Source of the DNA: CAWDZK01 sp963726615
GTDB lineage: Bacteria > Actinomycetota > Actinomycetes > JACCUZ01
Reading direction: 5' to 3'
Length of the DNA stretch: 64,000 bases
Assembly: GCA_963726615.1 (NCBI GenBank)
Contig: CAVSCX010000003.1
Coordinates: 186,001-250,000, forward strand
Made by a program: the position numbers and the translations under genes. This document shows positions 55,110 through 63,777 of the stretch, piece after piece. Below the pieces are notes generated by a model. That model saw only the letters and a list, made by a program, of their open reading frames with translations, did not search any database and was not told the origin of the DNA. Every line of letters begins with the position of its first letter. The first letter of the stretch is position 1.

Positions 55110-55541
55110 CTACAGGCGACGCCTGAGCTCGGCGAGCGCCCCTGCTGCCTGCTGCACCCCGTCGCGCGCCGGGCGCCGGTCGTGCGCGCCGAACCACGCG
55201 GGGTCGTCCGGCCCGAGCAGGTCCAGCGCGGCCAGCAGGTCGTGCCCGGCCACCGCGACCTGGTCGCCGGCGGCGTGCACCGCGAGCTCGGGCAGCGGCC
55301 GGGATCCCGGGTAGCCAACGCCGGCGGCCGCAGCCTCGAGCGCCGAGGCCACGTCGGACAGCATGGTGGCGACGCCCCGGGCGGCGGCGGCCCGGCTGCC
55401 CGCCGCAGGCATGCCGTCCTCAGGCGGGGCCACCTGGGCCTCCAGCCGGGCCTGGGACATGCTCCGCAGCCGCTCCACCACCCGCCGTACGTCGGCGGCG
55501 AGCTCGCCCCGCAGCGGTTCCCAGAGGTCGGGGGTGGGCAT
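55110..55541 (-). CDS. Conserved hypothetical protein
   Basis: 143 aa from ATG 55541, preceded by GGAGCGGAGG. Mostly helical; LWEPLRGELAADVRRVVERL and GHDLLAALDLLGPDDPAWFG stand out. No family recognised. It ends 3 nt from the convergent thiolase. Confidence 0.6.
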   Translation of the reverse strand: MPTPDLWEPLRGELAADVRRVVERLRSMSQARLEAQVAPPEDGMPAAGSRAAAARGVATMLSDVASALEAAAAGVGYPGSRPLPELAVHAAGDQVAVAGHDLLAALDLLGPDDPAWFGAHDRRPARDGVQQAAGALAELRRRL

Positions 55542-55644
55542 CCTCCGCTCCGGCACGCCGGAACCCTAGCCAGGGGTTGTGGCGCGCGGAGACCTACGGC
55601 AGTCTCGACCCATGGTTCGCTGAGTCCCCCCACTGGAGGCGCCG

Positions 55645-55875
55645 ATGTCCCTGCACCACTCCGAGGCCACCCACCAGCAGCTCGTCGAGCGGGTGCCACA
55701 GGTCACCGGACGGGACCTTCCCCAGTGGTTCGAGGCCCTCGAGAACGGACCGGGGCTGCTGCGGTTCGACGAGCGGGTGAACTGGCTGCGCGACGAGCAC
55801 GGCATCTCGCACGGGCACGCCTCGGCGATCGTGCATGAGCACGACAAGCGACGCGGGGCGCGGCGTCACGCCTGA
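55645..55875 (+). CDS. DUF4287 protein
   Basis: 76 aa. The TGRDLPQWFEALENGPGLLR and WLRDEHGISHGHASAIVHEH segments are the DUF4287 signature. Proteins of this type are small and cytoplasmic with unknown function. ATG 55645 follows GGAGGCG. The F420-type oxidoreductase gene begins 24 nt after its stop. Confidence 0.9.
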   Translation: MSLHHSEATHQQLVERVPQVTGRDLPQWFEALENGPGLLRFDERVNWLRDEHGISHGHASAIVHEHDKRRGARRHA

Positions 55876-55899
55876 CGCCACTGGCCTGGCCACCGGCCG

Positions 55900-56310
55900 G
55901 TGACTCCCGAGGAGGCGCGTGACTTCGTCCGCGCCCACCATCAGGCGGTGCTCGCGACGTTCCGGCGCGACGGTCGACCCCAGCTGGTCCCGGTGCTGGC
56001 CGGTGTCGACGACGAGGGCCGGATCGAGATCTCCACGCCCGGCCCCTCGATGAAGGTCAAGAACCTGCGCCGCGACCCGCGGATCTCCCTGTGCCTGATC
56101 GGCCCGGCCTTCTACGGCGGGTGGGGCCAGGTCGAGGGCACGGCCGAGATCGTCGAGCAGCCGGAGTCGCTGGAGCTGCTCGTGGACTACTACCGGCGGA
56201 TCTCCGGCGAGCACCCGGACTGGGACGAGTACCGCGAGGCGATGCGCGGTGAGAAGCGGGTCCTGATCCGGTTCGAGATCGAGCGCGCCGGGCCCACGGT
56301 CTCCGGCTGA
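55900..56310 (+). CDS. PPOX-class F420-dependent oxidoreductase
   Basis: 136 aa. Split-barrel protein: HHQAVLATFRRDGRPQLVPV, ISTPGPSMKVKNLRRDPRIS and RGEKRVLIRFEIERAGP. The PSxKxxNLRRDPR pattern is typical of actinobacterial F420-binding members that reduce quinones or other small molecules. GTG 55900 has only a weak site. Likely co-transcribed with DUF4287. Confidence 0.88.
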   Translation: MTPEEARDFVRAHHQAVLATFRRDGRPQLVPVLAGVDDEGRIEISTPGPSMKVKNLRRDPRISLCLIGPAFYGGWGQVEGTAEIVEQPESLELLVDYYRRISGEHPDWDEYREAMRGEKRVLIRFEIERAGPTVSG

Positions 56311-56327
56311 GGTCCCGCGAGGGGCTG

Positions 56328-57134
56328 CTAGTCGCTGCCGCGCAGGATCGCGATCAGGCGCAGCATCTCGATGTAGAGCCAGATCAGGGTGACGACGAGC
56401 CCGAAGGCCGCCAGCCACGCGTACCGCTCCGGGATGCCGTTCTTGACACCCTGATCGGCGAAGTCGAAGTCCAGGATCAGCATCGCCGCGGCCAGCCCGA
56501 CCGCAAAAAGGCCGATGGCGAAGCCGAGCGGCCCCTGCCGGAGGCCGAACTCGCCACCGCCGCCGGCGATCATGACCACGAGGTTCACCAGGCAGAAGAC
56601 GAGGTAGCCGCCCATCGCGATGAGCACGGTCTTGCGGAACTTCGGGGTGGCCCGGACCAGGCCGCTCTTGTACGCGCCGAGCGCGACGGCGAACACGGCC
56701 AGGGTGCCGAGGACTGCCTGCGGCACGATGCCTGGCCACTGGGTCTCGAACGCCTGGCTGATGCCGCCGATGAACAGGCCCTCGGCTGCGGCGTAGGACA
56801 CGATCAGGGCCGCGTTGGTCGACTGCTTGAACGCGACGACGAGTCCGAGCACCAGGCCGACGACCAGGCCCCCGATGGTGAGCAGCGGGCTGGCGAGCCA
56901 CCAGTTGACCGCCGCGGTGGGCAGCAGGACCGCGAAGAGGATGCCGGTCCTGATGACGACGTCGTCCATGGTCATCCGGCCGGTGTCGACCCCGCTGGCC
57001 GGTGGCGCGGCGTACATCTCCTCGAGCTGGCCCGTCGTCGCTGCGGGGGCAGCCGAGCTCGTCTCGTTGAAGGTGGCGTAGCCCTTGCGGGAGAACGCCT
57101 TGCTGTTGTTGAAGACCGGGTTGCGGCTCTCCAT
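56328..57134 (-). CDS. Bax inhibitor-1/YccA-like membrane protein
   Basis: 268 aa. A polar N-terminal tail (NPVFNNSKAFSRKGYATFNE, the usual actinobacterial start) and then seven transmembrane helices: VIRTGILFAVLLPTAAVNWW to LVVTLIWLYIEMLRLI. BI-1 proteins form pH-sensitive cation channels. ATG 57134 has GGAGGAG 6 nt upstream. Confidence 0.92.
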   Translation of the reverse strand: MESRNPVFNNSKAFSRKGYATFNETSSAAPAATTGQLEEMYAAPPASGVDTGRMTMDDVVIRTGILFAVLLPTAAVNWWLASPLLTIGGLVVGLVLGLVVAFKQSTNAALIVSYAAAEGLFIGGISQAFETQWPGIVPQAVLGTLAVFAVALGAYKSGLVRATPKFRKTVLIAMGGYLVFCLVNLVVMIAGGGGEFGLRQGPLGFAIGLFAVGLAAAMLILDFDFADQGVKNGIPERYAWLAAFGLVVTLIWLYIEMLRLIAILRGSD

Positions 57135-57235
57135 GACACTCCTCCGTGGGGGTGCCCGCGGGAAGTCGCGGGGCAGGACCTTCCCAGGGTAACGAAAAGT
57201 CCCGGAGCGCGGTTCCCCTCCGTCTGATCCGGACG

Positions 57236-57312
57236 TGCCCCCGGTGGGACTCGAACCCACACCATGACCCCGCTTTTAAGGCGAGCGCCTCGACCAGTTG
57301 GGCTACAGGGGC
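57236..57312 (-). tRNA. tRNA-Leu (anticodon UAA), atypical short variable region
   Basis: 77 nt with a paired acceptor GCCCCTG/CGGGGGC, a D stem GCC/GGC, anticodon stem CTCGC/GCGGG and T arm GTGGG-TTCGAGT-CCCAC. The 7-nt anticodon loop is CTTAAAA, placing TAA at positions 34-36 (Leu, UUA). The variable region is only ~8 nt (GTCATGGT), short for leucine tRNAs. CCA is not encoded. The codon UUA is rare in high-GC actinobacteria. Isotype is read from the anticodon only. Confidence 0.8.
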
Positions 57313-57325
57313 GTTGTCGCCCAGG

Positions 57326-57856
57326 CTAGAGGTACACCTGACGCTGGTGCAGCGCGTGCGCGCCGGCCACCCGGTCGAGGAACAGCAGCCCGTCGAGGTG
57401 GTCCACCTCGTGCTGCATGGCACGCGCCTCGAACGCGTCCGTCTCGAGCTCGACCTCCTCGCCGCTGCCGGGAACAGCGGCCCGCAGCACGAGCCTGGCC
57501 GCGCGCTTGACGTCACCGGTGAGGTCGGGCACCGACAGGCAGCCCTCCCGGCCCCGCTCCCACCGGCTGGCCGAGACGACGACCGGGTTCGCCAGGACCA
57601 GCGCGCCGTGGCAGGTCCGGGTGCGGGGGTGGCCCGTGACGTCGAGGGAGAAGACCCGGGCGGGTACGCCGACCTGCGGTGCCGCCAGCCCCACGCAGCC
57701 GGCCGAGGCGCGCTGGGTCGCGAGCAGGTCGGCGGCGAGCGAGACCACCGCGGGGTCCAGCGGGTCGACCTCGTCCGCGCGGGTCGAGAGGACCGCGGCA
57801 GGCGCGTGCACCGGCCGACGCACCCGCCCCTCCGGACGGGGCGGGAGACGGCTCAC
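57326..57856 (-). CDS. def: Peptide deformylase
   Basis: 176 aa. All three motifs are present: GLAAPQVGV, EGCLSVP and QHEVDHLDG, giving the metal site and catalytic Glu. It removes the N-formyl group from nascent proteins. GTG 57856 begins 7 nt after the ACT-protein stop. Last gene of the dlh-udgB-ndh-ACT-def run; a second def elsewhere is likely. Confidence 0.95.
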   Translation of the reverse strand: MSRLPPRPEGRVRRPVHAPAAVLSTRADEVDPLDPAVVSLAADLLATQRASAGCVGLAAPQVGVPARVFSLDVTGHPRTRTCHGALVLANPVVVSASRWERGREGCLSVPDLTGDVKRAARLVLRAAVPGSGEEVELETDAFEARAMQHEVDHLDGLLFLDRVAGAHALHQRQVYL

Positions 57857-57863
57857 GACCCGG

Positions 57864-58382
57864 TCACAGCAGGTCGGGGTCGAGCACCCGCAGCGACACG
57901 TCGACGCCGAGATCGGCTGCCACGGTGGCGAGGTCCCTGCTGAGCTGCTCGGGGTCGACGGTCCCGGGCAGGTCCACCTCGGCCAGCAGCACGTAGAGCT
58001 CGCCGGACAGCCGGGTCGAGAGGTCGGTGACGTTGCCGCCGGCGGCCGCGACCAGCCCGGTCACGGTGGCCACGATGCCGGGGCGGTCGGCACCGTGGAC
58101 CGACAGCAGGTAGGTGGTGCCTCGCGCCGGGACCGGGTCCTGGTGCGGGACCTCGCGGACGGACACCTGCAGCGACCCGTCGGCGGCCAGGGAACGCAGA
58201 GCCCTCTCGGCCTCGTCGGCGGTGACCTCTGCCGTGGCGACGAGGACCATGGCGAAGTGGCCTCGCAGGATGGTCATCGTCGAGTCCTCGAGGTTGGCCC
58301 CGAGCTCGGCGAGGACACCGGTCGTCTCGGCGATGATGCCCGGCCGGTCGTGACCGAGGACGGTGACCGCGAGCAGGGTCAT
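57864..58382 (-). CDS. Double-ACT-domain regulatory protein (GcvR-like)
   Basis: 172 aa. Two ACT domains: LLAVTVLGHDRPGIIAETTG with NLEDSTMTILRGHF, then TYLLSVHGADRPGIVATVTG with NVTDLSTRL. Similar to glycine cleavage system repressor-type proteins that sense amino acids; no DNA-binding part is seen. ATG 58382 overlaps the NDH stop (ATGA). Confidence 0.9.
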   Translation of the reverse strand: MTLLAVTVLGHDRPGIIAETTGVLAELGANLEDSTMTILRGHFAMVLVATAEVTADEAERALRSLAADGSLQVSVREVPHQDPVPARGTTYLLSVHGADRPGIVATVTGLVAAAGGNVTDLSTRLSGELYVLLAEVDLPGTVDPEQLSRDLATVAADLGVDVSLRVLDPDLL

Positions 58383-59716
58383 CGGGTGGCCGCCTCGCTG
58401 AACTCCTGGCGGGGGCGCTGCAGCGTCCCGAGCGACACGACGTCGCGGCGGAAGAAGAGCGCGAGGGTCCAGTCGAGGACTACCCGGACCTTGCGGTTGA
58501 GGGTGGGGACCCGGCTCACGTGGTACGTGCGGTGCATGAACCAGGCGGGGAAGCCACGCAGCTTGACCCCGTAGACCTGCGCGACCCCCTTGTACAGGCC
58601 CAGGGAGGCCACCGACCCGGCGTACTTGTGCGCGTAGGGCTCGGGCGAACGGCCGTTGAGGACACGCGCGATGTTGTCGCCGAGCGTCTTGGCCTGGCGC
58701 ACAGCGTGCTGCGCGCTGGGCCCGCAGAAGGCCCCCGGCGGCCCGGTGAGGTCGGGCACCGCGGCGCCGTCGCCGGCCGACCAGGCGCCGTCCACGCCGT
58801 CGACCCGGAGGTCGGCCCGGCACCGCACCCGGCCCTTGTCGTCGAGCGGGAGGCCCGTCCGCGCCAGCATCGGGTTCGCCTTGACACCGGCAGTCCAGAC
58901 GATGGTCTCGGCGTCGAACTCGTCGCCGTCGGAGAGCACGACGTGCCCGTCGACGCAGGACTCCAGCCTCGTCTCGAGGCGGACGTCGATCTTGCGCTTG
59001 ACCAGCTCGTCGACGGCGTACCGGCCCATCTTCTCGCCGACCTCGGGGAGGATCCGTCCGGTGGCCTCCACCAGCACGAACCGGATGTCGCCCTTGGCCA
59101 GGCCGGGGTAGTAGCGGGTCGCGTACATCGCCATGTCCTCGAGCTCGGCCAGGGCCTCGATGCCCGAGTATCCGCCGCCGACGAACACGAAGGTGAGCAG
59201 CTTCCGACGGGCAGCATGGTCGGTGATCGTGGTGGCGATGTCGAGCTTCTCCAGCACCTGGTTGCGCAGCGCGATGGCCTCCTCGACCTGCTTGAAGCCG
59301 ATGCCCTGCTCGGCCAGACCGGGGATGGGCAACGTGCGCGCGATCGAGCCGGGGGCGACCACGACCACCTCGTAGGACAGGTCGTAGGCCTCCCCCCGCA
59401 TCGGCACGATCCGGGCGGTGCGGCGCTCGTGGTCGATGGACTCGACCCGCCCGGTCAGGACCTCGCACCTGGCCAGCACGCGCCGCAGCGGGACCACGAC
59501 GTGGCGCGGCTCGACACTCCCGGCGGCCGCCTCGGGGAGGAAGGGCTGGTAGGTCATGTACGAGCGCGGGTCGACCACGATGACCTCGACCCGCCTGGTC
59601 TTGAGCTCGGACCGCAGTCGTCGTTGCAGCCGCAGCGCGGTGTACATCCCGACGTACCCGCCGCCGACGATCAGGATGCGGGTGCGCTCGGACGAGGCAG
59701 CGGGCGTCATCGCCAT
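58379..59716 (-). CDS. ndh: Type II NADH dehydrogenase-like FAD oxidoreductase
   Basis: 445 aa. Two nucleotide-binding folds: ILIVGGGYVGMYTALRLQ (FAD) and FVFVGGGYSGIEALAELE (NAD). The C-terminal membrane-associated helices are seen in WFMHRTYHVSRVPTLNRKVR. Non-proton-pumping NADH:quinone oxidoreductase. ATG 59716 starts 2 nt after the udgB stop; an ATG two codons later is also possible. Neighbouring ACT gene overlaps by ATGA. Confidence 0.91.
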   Translation of the reverse strand: MAMTPAASSERTRILIVGGGYVGMYTALRLQRRLRSELKTRRVEVIVVDPRSYMTYQPFLPEAAAGSVEPRHVVVPLRRVLARCEVLTGRVESIDHERRTARIVPMRGEAYDLSYEVVVVAPGSIARTLPIPGLAEQGIGFKQVEEAIALRNQVLEKLDIATTITDHAARRKLLTFVFVGGGYSGIEALAELEDMAMYATRYYPGLAKGDIRFVLVEATGRILPEVGEKMGRYAVDELVKRKIDVRLETRLESCVDGHVVLSDGDEFDAETIVWTAGVKANPMLARTGLPLDDKGRVRCRADLRVDGVDGAWSAGDGAAVPDLTGPPGAFCGPSAQHAVRQAKTLGDNIARVLNGRSPEPYAHKYAGSVASLGLYKGVAQVYGVKLRGFPAWFMHRTYHVSRVPTLNRKVRVVLDWTLALFFRRDVVSLGTLQRPRQEFSEAATR

Positions 59717-59718
59717 GA

Positions 59719-60531
59719 TCAGACTGTAGGCCGCGGGCCCGCGAGCAGGACCGCGCGGTCCAGGACCTGGTCCAGCATCGCCTCGGTCAGCCGCCCGGTG
59801 AAGGTGTTCTGCTGGCTGGGGTGGAACGAGCCCAGTAGCGTCAGGTCGCCGAGGGCGACCTCGGCGGCGTGCCCGAACCGCGGCCGCGGGCGGGGCAGGT
59901 CGTGGCCGAGCCGGGACAGCGTTCCCAGAACCGCCTGCCAGGCGAAGGACCCCAGCGCGACCACGACGCGGAGGTGCGGGAGCAGCTGCGCGACCTCGGC
60001 GTCCATCCACGGCGCGCAGGTGTCCCGCTCGCCGGGGGTGGGTGCGTTGGCCGGTGGCGCGCACCGGACGGCGGCGAGCATCCGGGTCCGGAGCAGTCGT
60101 TGGCCGTCGCCGGCCCGGGTGCTGGTGGGCTGCGTGGCCAGACCGGCCCGGTGCAGCGCGGCGAACAGCCAGTCGCCGCTGCGGTCGCCGGTGAAGATCC
60201 GCCCGGTGCGGTTGCCGCCGTGCGCAGCCGGGGCCAGCCCCGCGACGAGGACGGCGGCGTCGGCAGCGCCCCAGCCGGAGATCGGCCGGCCCCAGTACTG
60301 CTCGGTGTCGAAGGACCTCCGCCGCTCGGCCGCGACCTGCTCGCGCCACCCGACCAGACGCGGGCACGCGCGGCACACCGAGACGGCTGCGTCCAGCTCG
60401 TCGAGGCTCGCTGCCGCGGCGGCGAGACGGCGTACGTCGTCGGGCGAGCCGGCCACCGGCGTGCCCGGGCCGGCAGGATCGTCCGGCCACCCGCTGCCAG
60501 GTGCGACCGGGCCTCGGCGCTCCTCGTTCAG
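59719..60531 (-). CDS. udgB: Family 5 [4Fe-4S] uracil-DNA glycosylase (UdgB)
   Basis: 270 aa. Removes uracil and some deaminated bases. The iron-sulfur Cys residues are in CRACPRLVGWREQV and RCAPPANAP plus DTCAPW. LVAGLAPAAHGGNRTGRIFT and GSFHPSQQNTFTGRL are the family motifs. Homology to mycobacterial UdgB begins upstream of every ATG or GTG candidate except CTG 60531, which overlaps the dlh stop as CTGA. The nearest standard start (GTG 60456) would remove the conserved GSGWPDDP segment. The CTG start is thus proposed, not proven. Confidence 0.86.
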   Translation of the reverse strand: MNEERRGPVAPGSGWPDDPAGPGTPVAGSPDDVRRLAAAAASLDELDAAVSVCRACPRLVGWREQVAAERRRSFDTEQYWGRPISGWGAADAAVLVAGLAPAAHGGNRTGRIFTGDRSGDWLFAALHRAGLATQPTSTRAGDGQRLLRTRMLAAVRCAPPANAPTPGERDTCAPWMDAEVAQLLPHLRVVVALGSFAWQAVLGTLSRLGHDLPRPRPRFGHAAEVALGDLTLLGSFHPSQQNTFTGRLTEAMLDQVLDRAVLLAGPRPTV

Positions 60532-61205
60532 AGGCGGCTGCGGAGCAGGTCGACGGTGCGCCGCCAGGCGGCCTCCGAGTGCTCCTTGTCGTGGACCTCG
60601 GGGCGGGTGTCGTTGAAGAACGCGTGCGACGAACCGGGGTAGTCGTAGACCTCGACGTCGCCGCCGGCCTTCTCGATGCCGCGGACCGCCGCCTGCACCC
60701 CGTCCGCCTTGGACGTGCCGTCCTGCTCGGAGGCGTGGATCATCGCGCTCTTGTTGGTGTAGCTGCCCCAGGTCGGCGACATCCGCTCCCACGGGAGCCC
60801 GGGGTAGAACGCGACCGCGACCTTGACCTCCTCGTCCAGGGCGCCGCTCCACAGGGCGAGCGAGCCGCCCATGCAGAACCCCACTGCCCCGACGCCGTTC
60901 CCCACGGTGTCCTCCCGGGTCGCGAGGTAGCGCGCCGCACCCTGGATGTCCTTGGCGGCCCGGTCCATCTCCATCGCCATGAGCAGGCGCTGTGCCTCGT
61001 CGGGCTCGTCGGTCGCGCGCCCGTGGAAGAAGTCGGGGGCCAGCGCCACGAAGCCCGCCTCGGCGAACCGGTCGCTGACCTCCTTGATGTGGTCGACGAG
61101 GCCCCACCACTCCTGGACGACGATGACACCGGGGTGACCTCCGGCGACCTCCGGGACCGCGAGGTAGGCCTCACAGGTGTCTCCGTTGCTGGCGAAGCTG
61201 ACCAT
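60528..61205 (-). CDS. Dienelactone hydrolase family protein
   Basis: 225 aa. The nucleophile is Cys in GFCMGGSLAL; other family features are VVQEWWGLVDHIKEVSDRFA and the His in GSSHAFFND. The family hydrolyses cyclic lactones, but many actinobacterial members have unknown substrates. ATG 61205 is chosen over the longer frame because conserved sequence starts at MVSFASNG. First gene of the udgB-ndh-ACT-def unit. Confidence 0.9.
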   Translation of the reverse strand: MVSFASNGDTCEAYLAVPEVAGGHPGVIVVQEWWGLVDHIKEVSDRFAEAGFVALAPDFFHGRATDEPDEAQRLLMAMEMDRAAKDIQGAARYLATREDTVGNGVGAVGFCMGGSLALWSGALDEEVKVAVAFYPGLPWERMSPTWGSYTNKSAMIHASEQDGTSKADGVQAAVRGIEKAGGDVEVYDYPGSSHAFFNDTRPEVHDKEHSEAAWRRTVDLLRSRL

Positions 61206-61305
61206 CTCGCCCACCGGCGCGACCTCTCTCGACCTCGGCTTCGGCACCCTCCGGGGCGCCCCCGGAGACCTTTCCACCCCTCGGGCGCTCCACGCCAGGG
61301 TCAGG

Positions 61306-62319
61306 TCACCGTTTCCCGTCGCTCGGACCACTGGCCTCACCACCGCCCGGTCTGCTGCTCGCGCTGGGTGCGGGCGTGGGCGTGACCACCGCGGCCAGCG
61401 GCGGGACGTCGACCGACGGACCGGCGTCCGGGTCGGCGACCGCGCCCTCCGGCTCGACGTACCGGTACGGGAAGGCGTTCTCGACCAGCCGGCCCTGGCC
61501 GTCGACGACCGGCTTGCGGGTGCCGTCCGGCGCCGGCCCCAACGACACGGGCAGGCCGTCCTGGTCGTAGAGACGGACGTCGTGCAGGAGGGTGCCCGAC
61601 GCGTCGTAGGCGTAGATGTTCCGCACCCGGCTGCCGCTGGCGTACACGCCCTCGGTCGGGGCGACCTGCACCCGGTGCACGGAGTGGTAGACGTTCCGTT
61701 GCACGCTGCTCTCGCCGACCGACACCAGGACGGGGACCAGCATGACGGCCGCGACGACGTTCAGCGCCAGGACTCCCCGGCGTCCTCCCGTCGGCAGCGA
61801 CCTCCCCCGGCGGCCGAGCTGCACGGACGCCACCACGGCGGCCAGCAGGACGACCAACCCGACCAGCGGCGTACCCACCCGCGGGATCAACGGCATGGCG
61901 TCCGCCCATGCCGGAGTCGTCTGGCCGGGCCACATCGCGACGATGCCCACGACCACCCAGGCTCGAAGAACCCACCAGAAGGGCCGGAGCGCGCCGAGGA
62001 ACCCCCGGATCGCCACCACCTGACGCCGCTCGGCGATGCCGACGAACCGCTCGCGCACCCGGGCGCCGGCCCGGCCCCGTGCCTGCGCCGGCGGCAGACC
62101 CGCGGACGCCCTCAGCTCGGCGGCGTACTCGGCGGGCGACCCCAGGCGGGCGGGGAGGGGCACGTCGGTCTCGGCGACAAGCTCGTCGACGTGCGCCGCC
62201 AGCTCGTCGAGCAGGTCCGCCCGGTCGTCCTGCGGCAGGTCGGCGAGCTCGGCGGCAACGCCGTCCAGGTACACCCGGGCCTCGCGGTTGCGCACCGCGC
62301 TGCTGGTCCCCGTGGTCAT
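61306..62319 (-). CDS. HAAS-domain membrane protein with exported C-terminal domain
   Basis: 337 aa. The N-terminal ~80 residues (VYLDGVAAELADLPQDDRAD, then LLDELAAHVDELV) form an HAAS/DUF1700-like helical domain that usually pairs with PadR regulators. Several transmembrane helices follow (~105-195). The C-terminal ~130 residues form a soluble part with YDASGTLLHDVRLYDQDGLP and a Pro-rich tail. ATG 62319 overlaps the PadR stop (ATGA). No permease domain follows, unlike many HAAS proteins. Confidence 0.85.
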   Translation of the reverse strand: MTTGTSSAVRNREARVYLDGVAAELADLPQDDRADLLDELAAHVDELVAETDVPLPARLGSPAEYAAELRASAGLPPAQARGRAGARVRERFVGIAERRQVVAIRGFLGALRPFWWVLRAWVVVGIVAMWPGQTTPAWADAMPLIPRVGTPLVGLVVLLAAVVASVQLGRRGRSLPTGGRRGVLALNVVAAVMLVPVLVSVGESSVQRNVYHSVHRVQVAPTEGVYASGSRVRNIYAYDASGTLLHDVRLYDQDGLPVSLGPAPDGTRKPVVDGQGRLVENAFPYRYVEPEGAVADPDAGPSVDVPPLAAVVTPTPAPSASSRPGGGEASGPSDGKR

Positions 62320-62657
62320 CGTCGTGCCTCCGGAAGGGTCGAGGCGGCCAGCAGGCCGCTCAAGGTGTCGGCGAAGGACAGCCAGGTCTTGGTGGAGTCG
62401 GCCAGCGTCGCCTTCCCCTTCGTGTTGATCCCGTAGTACTTGCGGTGCGGCCCCTCGTCGGACGGCACGACGTACGACGTCAGCGCACCGGCCGAGTACA
62501 GGCGACGCAGCGTGCCGTAGACCGACGCGTCGCCGACCTCGTCCAGGCCGGCGGCCCGCAGCCGGCGCACGACGTCGTACCCGTAGCCGTCCTGACGGTC
62601 CAGCACGGCCAGAACCGCCACGTCCAGCACCCCTTTGAGCAGCTGTGTCGTGTCCAT
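62316..62657 (-). CDS. PadR-family transcriptional regulator
   Basis: 113 aa. The winged helix is shown by DTTQLLKGVLDVAVLAVLDR, GYGYDVVRRLRAAGLDEV, and SVYGTLRRLYSAGALTSYVV with the KYYGINTKGKATLADS wing. It probably represses its own operon with the HAAS protein. ATG 62657 is the family start. A GCGGTGC-type direct repeat lies just upstream (62680-62709). Confidence 0.92.
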   Translation of the reverse strand: MDTTQLLKGVLDVAVLAVLDRQDGYGYDVVRRLRAAGLDEVGDASVYGTLRRLYSAGALTSYVVPSDEGPHRKYYGINTKGKATLADSTKTWLSFADTLSGLLAASTLPEARR

Positions 62658-62679
62658 CCCGTCACTCGTCCTCTCGCAT

Positions 62680-62709
62680 GCGGTGCACGGTACTACGCGG
62701 TGCGCGGTA
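62680..62709. promoter_or_regulatory. Direct repeats upstream of padR
   Basis: GCGGTGCACGGTA (62680-62692) and GCGGTGCGCGGTA (62697-62709) differ at one base and start 17 bp apart. They lie 23-52 nt upstream of the padR ATG and could be operator half-sites or a promoter feature. Confidence 0.45.
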
Positions 62710-62782
62710 GCGGGTGCAGCGGAGATCCGGCGTGTCGGAATGGAGTCGCGGCGGGGACGGGTGGCCCCTACCGTCATCGCCC

Positions 62783-63748
62783 ATGCCCCGACCCGAGATC
62801 CGTCCGTTCCACCATGCCGACGTCCCCGCGGCCGGCCGGCTGCTCGCCGAGCGGCACCGCGCGCAGCGGCGGGTCGAGCCGCTCCTCGCCGACCGCTTCG
62901 AGGACCCAGCCGTGGCCGCGGCCGAGGTGCAGGCGGTGCTCGGGGCCGGGGCGTCCGGGGCGGTGGCGGAGGTCGCCGGCGACGTCGTCGGCTACCTGCT
63001 GGGGCAGCACAAGCCGGCTGCCGCGTGGGGGGCCAACCGCTGGGTCGAGGGAGCCGGGCATGCCGTACGTGACGCCGAGGTTGTGCGCGACCTGTACGCA
63101 CACGCGGCGACCCGGTGGGTGGCCGACGGCCACGACGTGCACTACGCGCTGGTGCCTGCCTCCGACCCGGCACTGGTGGACGCCTGGTTCCGGCTCGGCT
63201 TCGGCCAGCAGCACGTGCACGCGGTCCGCGAGCTGCCGACGGCACCGGCGAGCCACCCCGATCGAGTGACGATCCGGGCGGCCGAGCGACAGGACATCCC
63301 GGTCCTCGCGCAGCTCGACCTCGAGCTGCCGCTGCACCACGGAGTGGCACCGACGTTCTCTGCCGGCGAGCTGCCGAGCCTCGAGGAGGCCGTCGCCGAC
63401 TGGGAGGAGTCCTTCGACGACGAGGGCTTCGGCTACCTGGTGGCCGAGCACGACGGCCGGGTCGTCGGCGCCGCGGTCGCCTGCCCGCTGGAGAAGTCGT
63501 CCATCCACACCGCGACGATGCGCCCGGACCACGCCGGCTTCCTCGGCTTCGCCGCCGTCCTGCCCGAGGCGCGCGGTCTCGGTGCCGGCCGGGCACTCGG
63601 CGAGGCGGTGCACGACTGGTGCGCGGCGGAGGGGTTCACCAGCCTGGCCACCGACTGGCGGGCGACGAACCTGCTCTCGTCCCGGACCTGGCCGCGGCTG
63701 GGGTACCGGCCGACCTTCCTGCGCCTGCACCGCCGGCTCGGCTACTGA
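62783..63748 (+). CDS. Tandem GNAT acetyltransferase
   Basis: 321 aa with two GNAT-like halves. The N-terminal half (IRPFHHADVPAAGRLLAERH to FRLGFGQQHVHAVREL) lacks a clear CoA motif. The second half, with VTIRAAERQDIPVLAQLDLE and LPEARGLGAGRALGEAVHDW, has a complete one. Substrate unknown. ATG 62783 has TACCGT (62769-62774) 8 nt upstream, suggesting leaderless transcription. Confidence 0.86.
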   Translation: MPRPEIRPFHHADVPAAGRLLAERHRAQRRVEPLLADRFEDPAVAAAEVQAVLGAGASGAVAEVAGDVVGYLLGQHKPAAAWGANRWVEGAGHAVRDAEVVRDLYAHAATRWVADGHDVHYALVPASDPALVDAWFRLGFGQQHVHAVRELPTAPASHPDRVTIRAAERQDIPVLAQLDLELPLHHGVAPTFSAGELPSLEEAVADWEESFDDEGFGYLVAEHDGRVVGAAVACPLEKSSIHTATMRPDHAGFLGFAAVLPEARGLGAGRALGEAVHDWCAAEGFTSLATDWRATNLLSSRTWPRLGYRPTFLRLHRRLGY

Positions 63749-63777
63749 GCCACGGACGGATGACCTAGGTTCGGCGA

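Noticed and set aside
57236..57312. Lysine tRNA on the plus strand (loop reads CTTTTAA)
   Set aside because: The T-arm TTCGAGT and discriminator orientation only fit the minus strand, where the anticodon is UAA.
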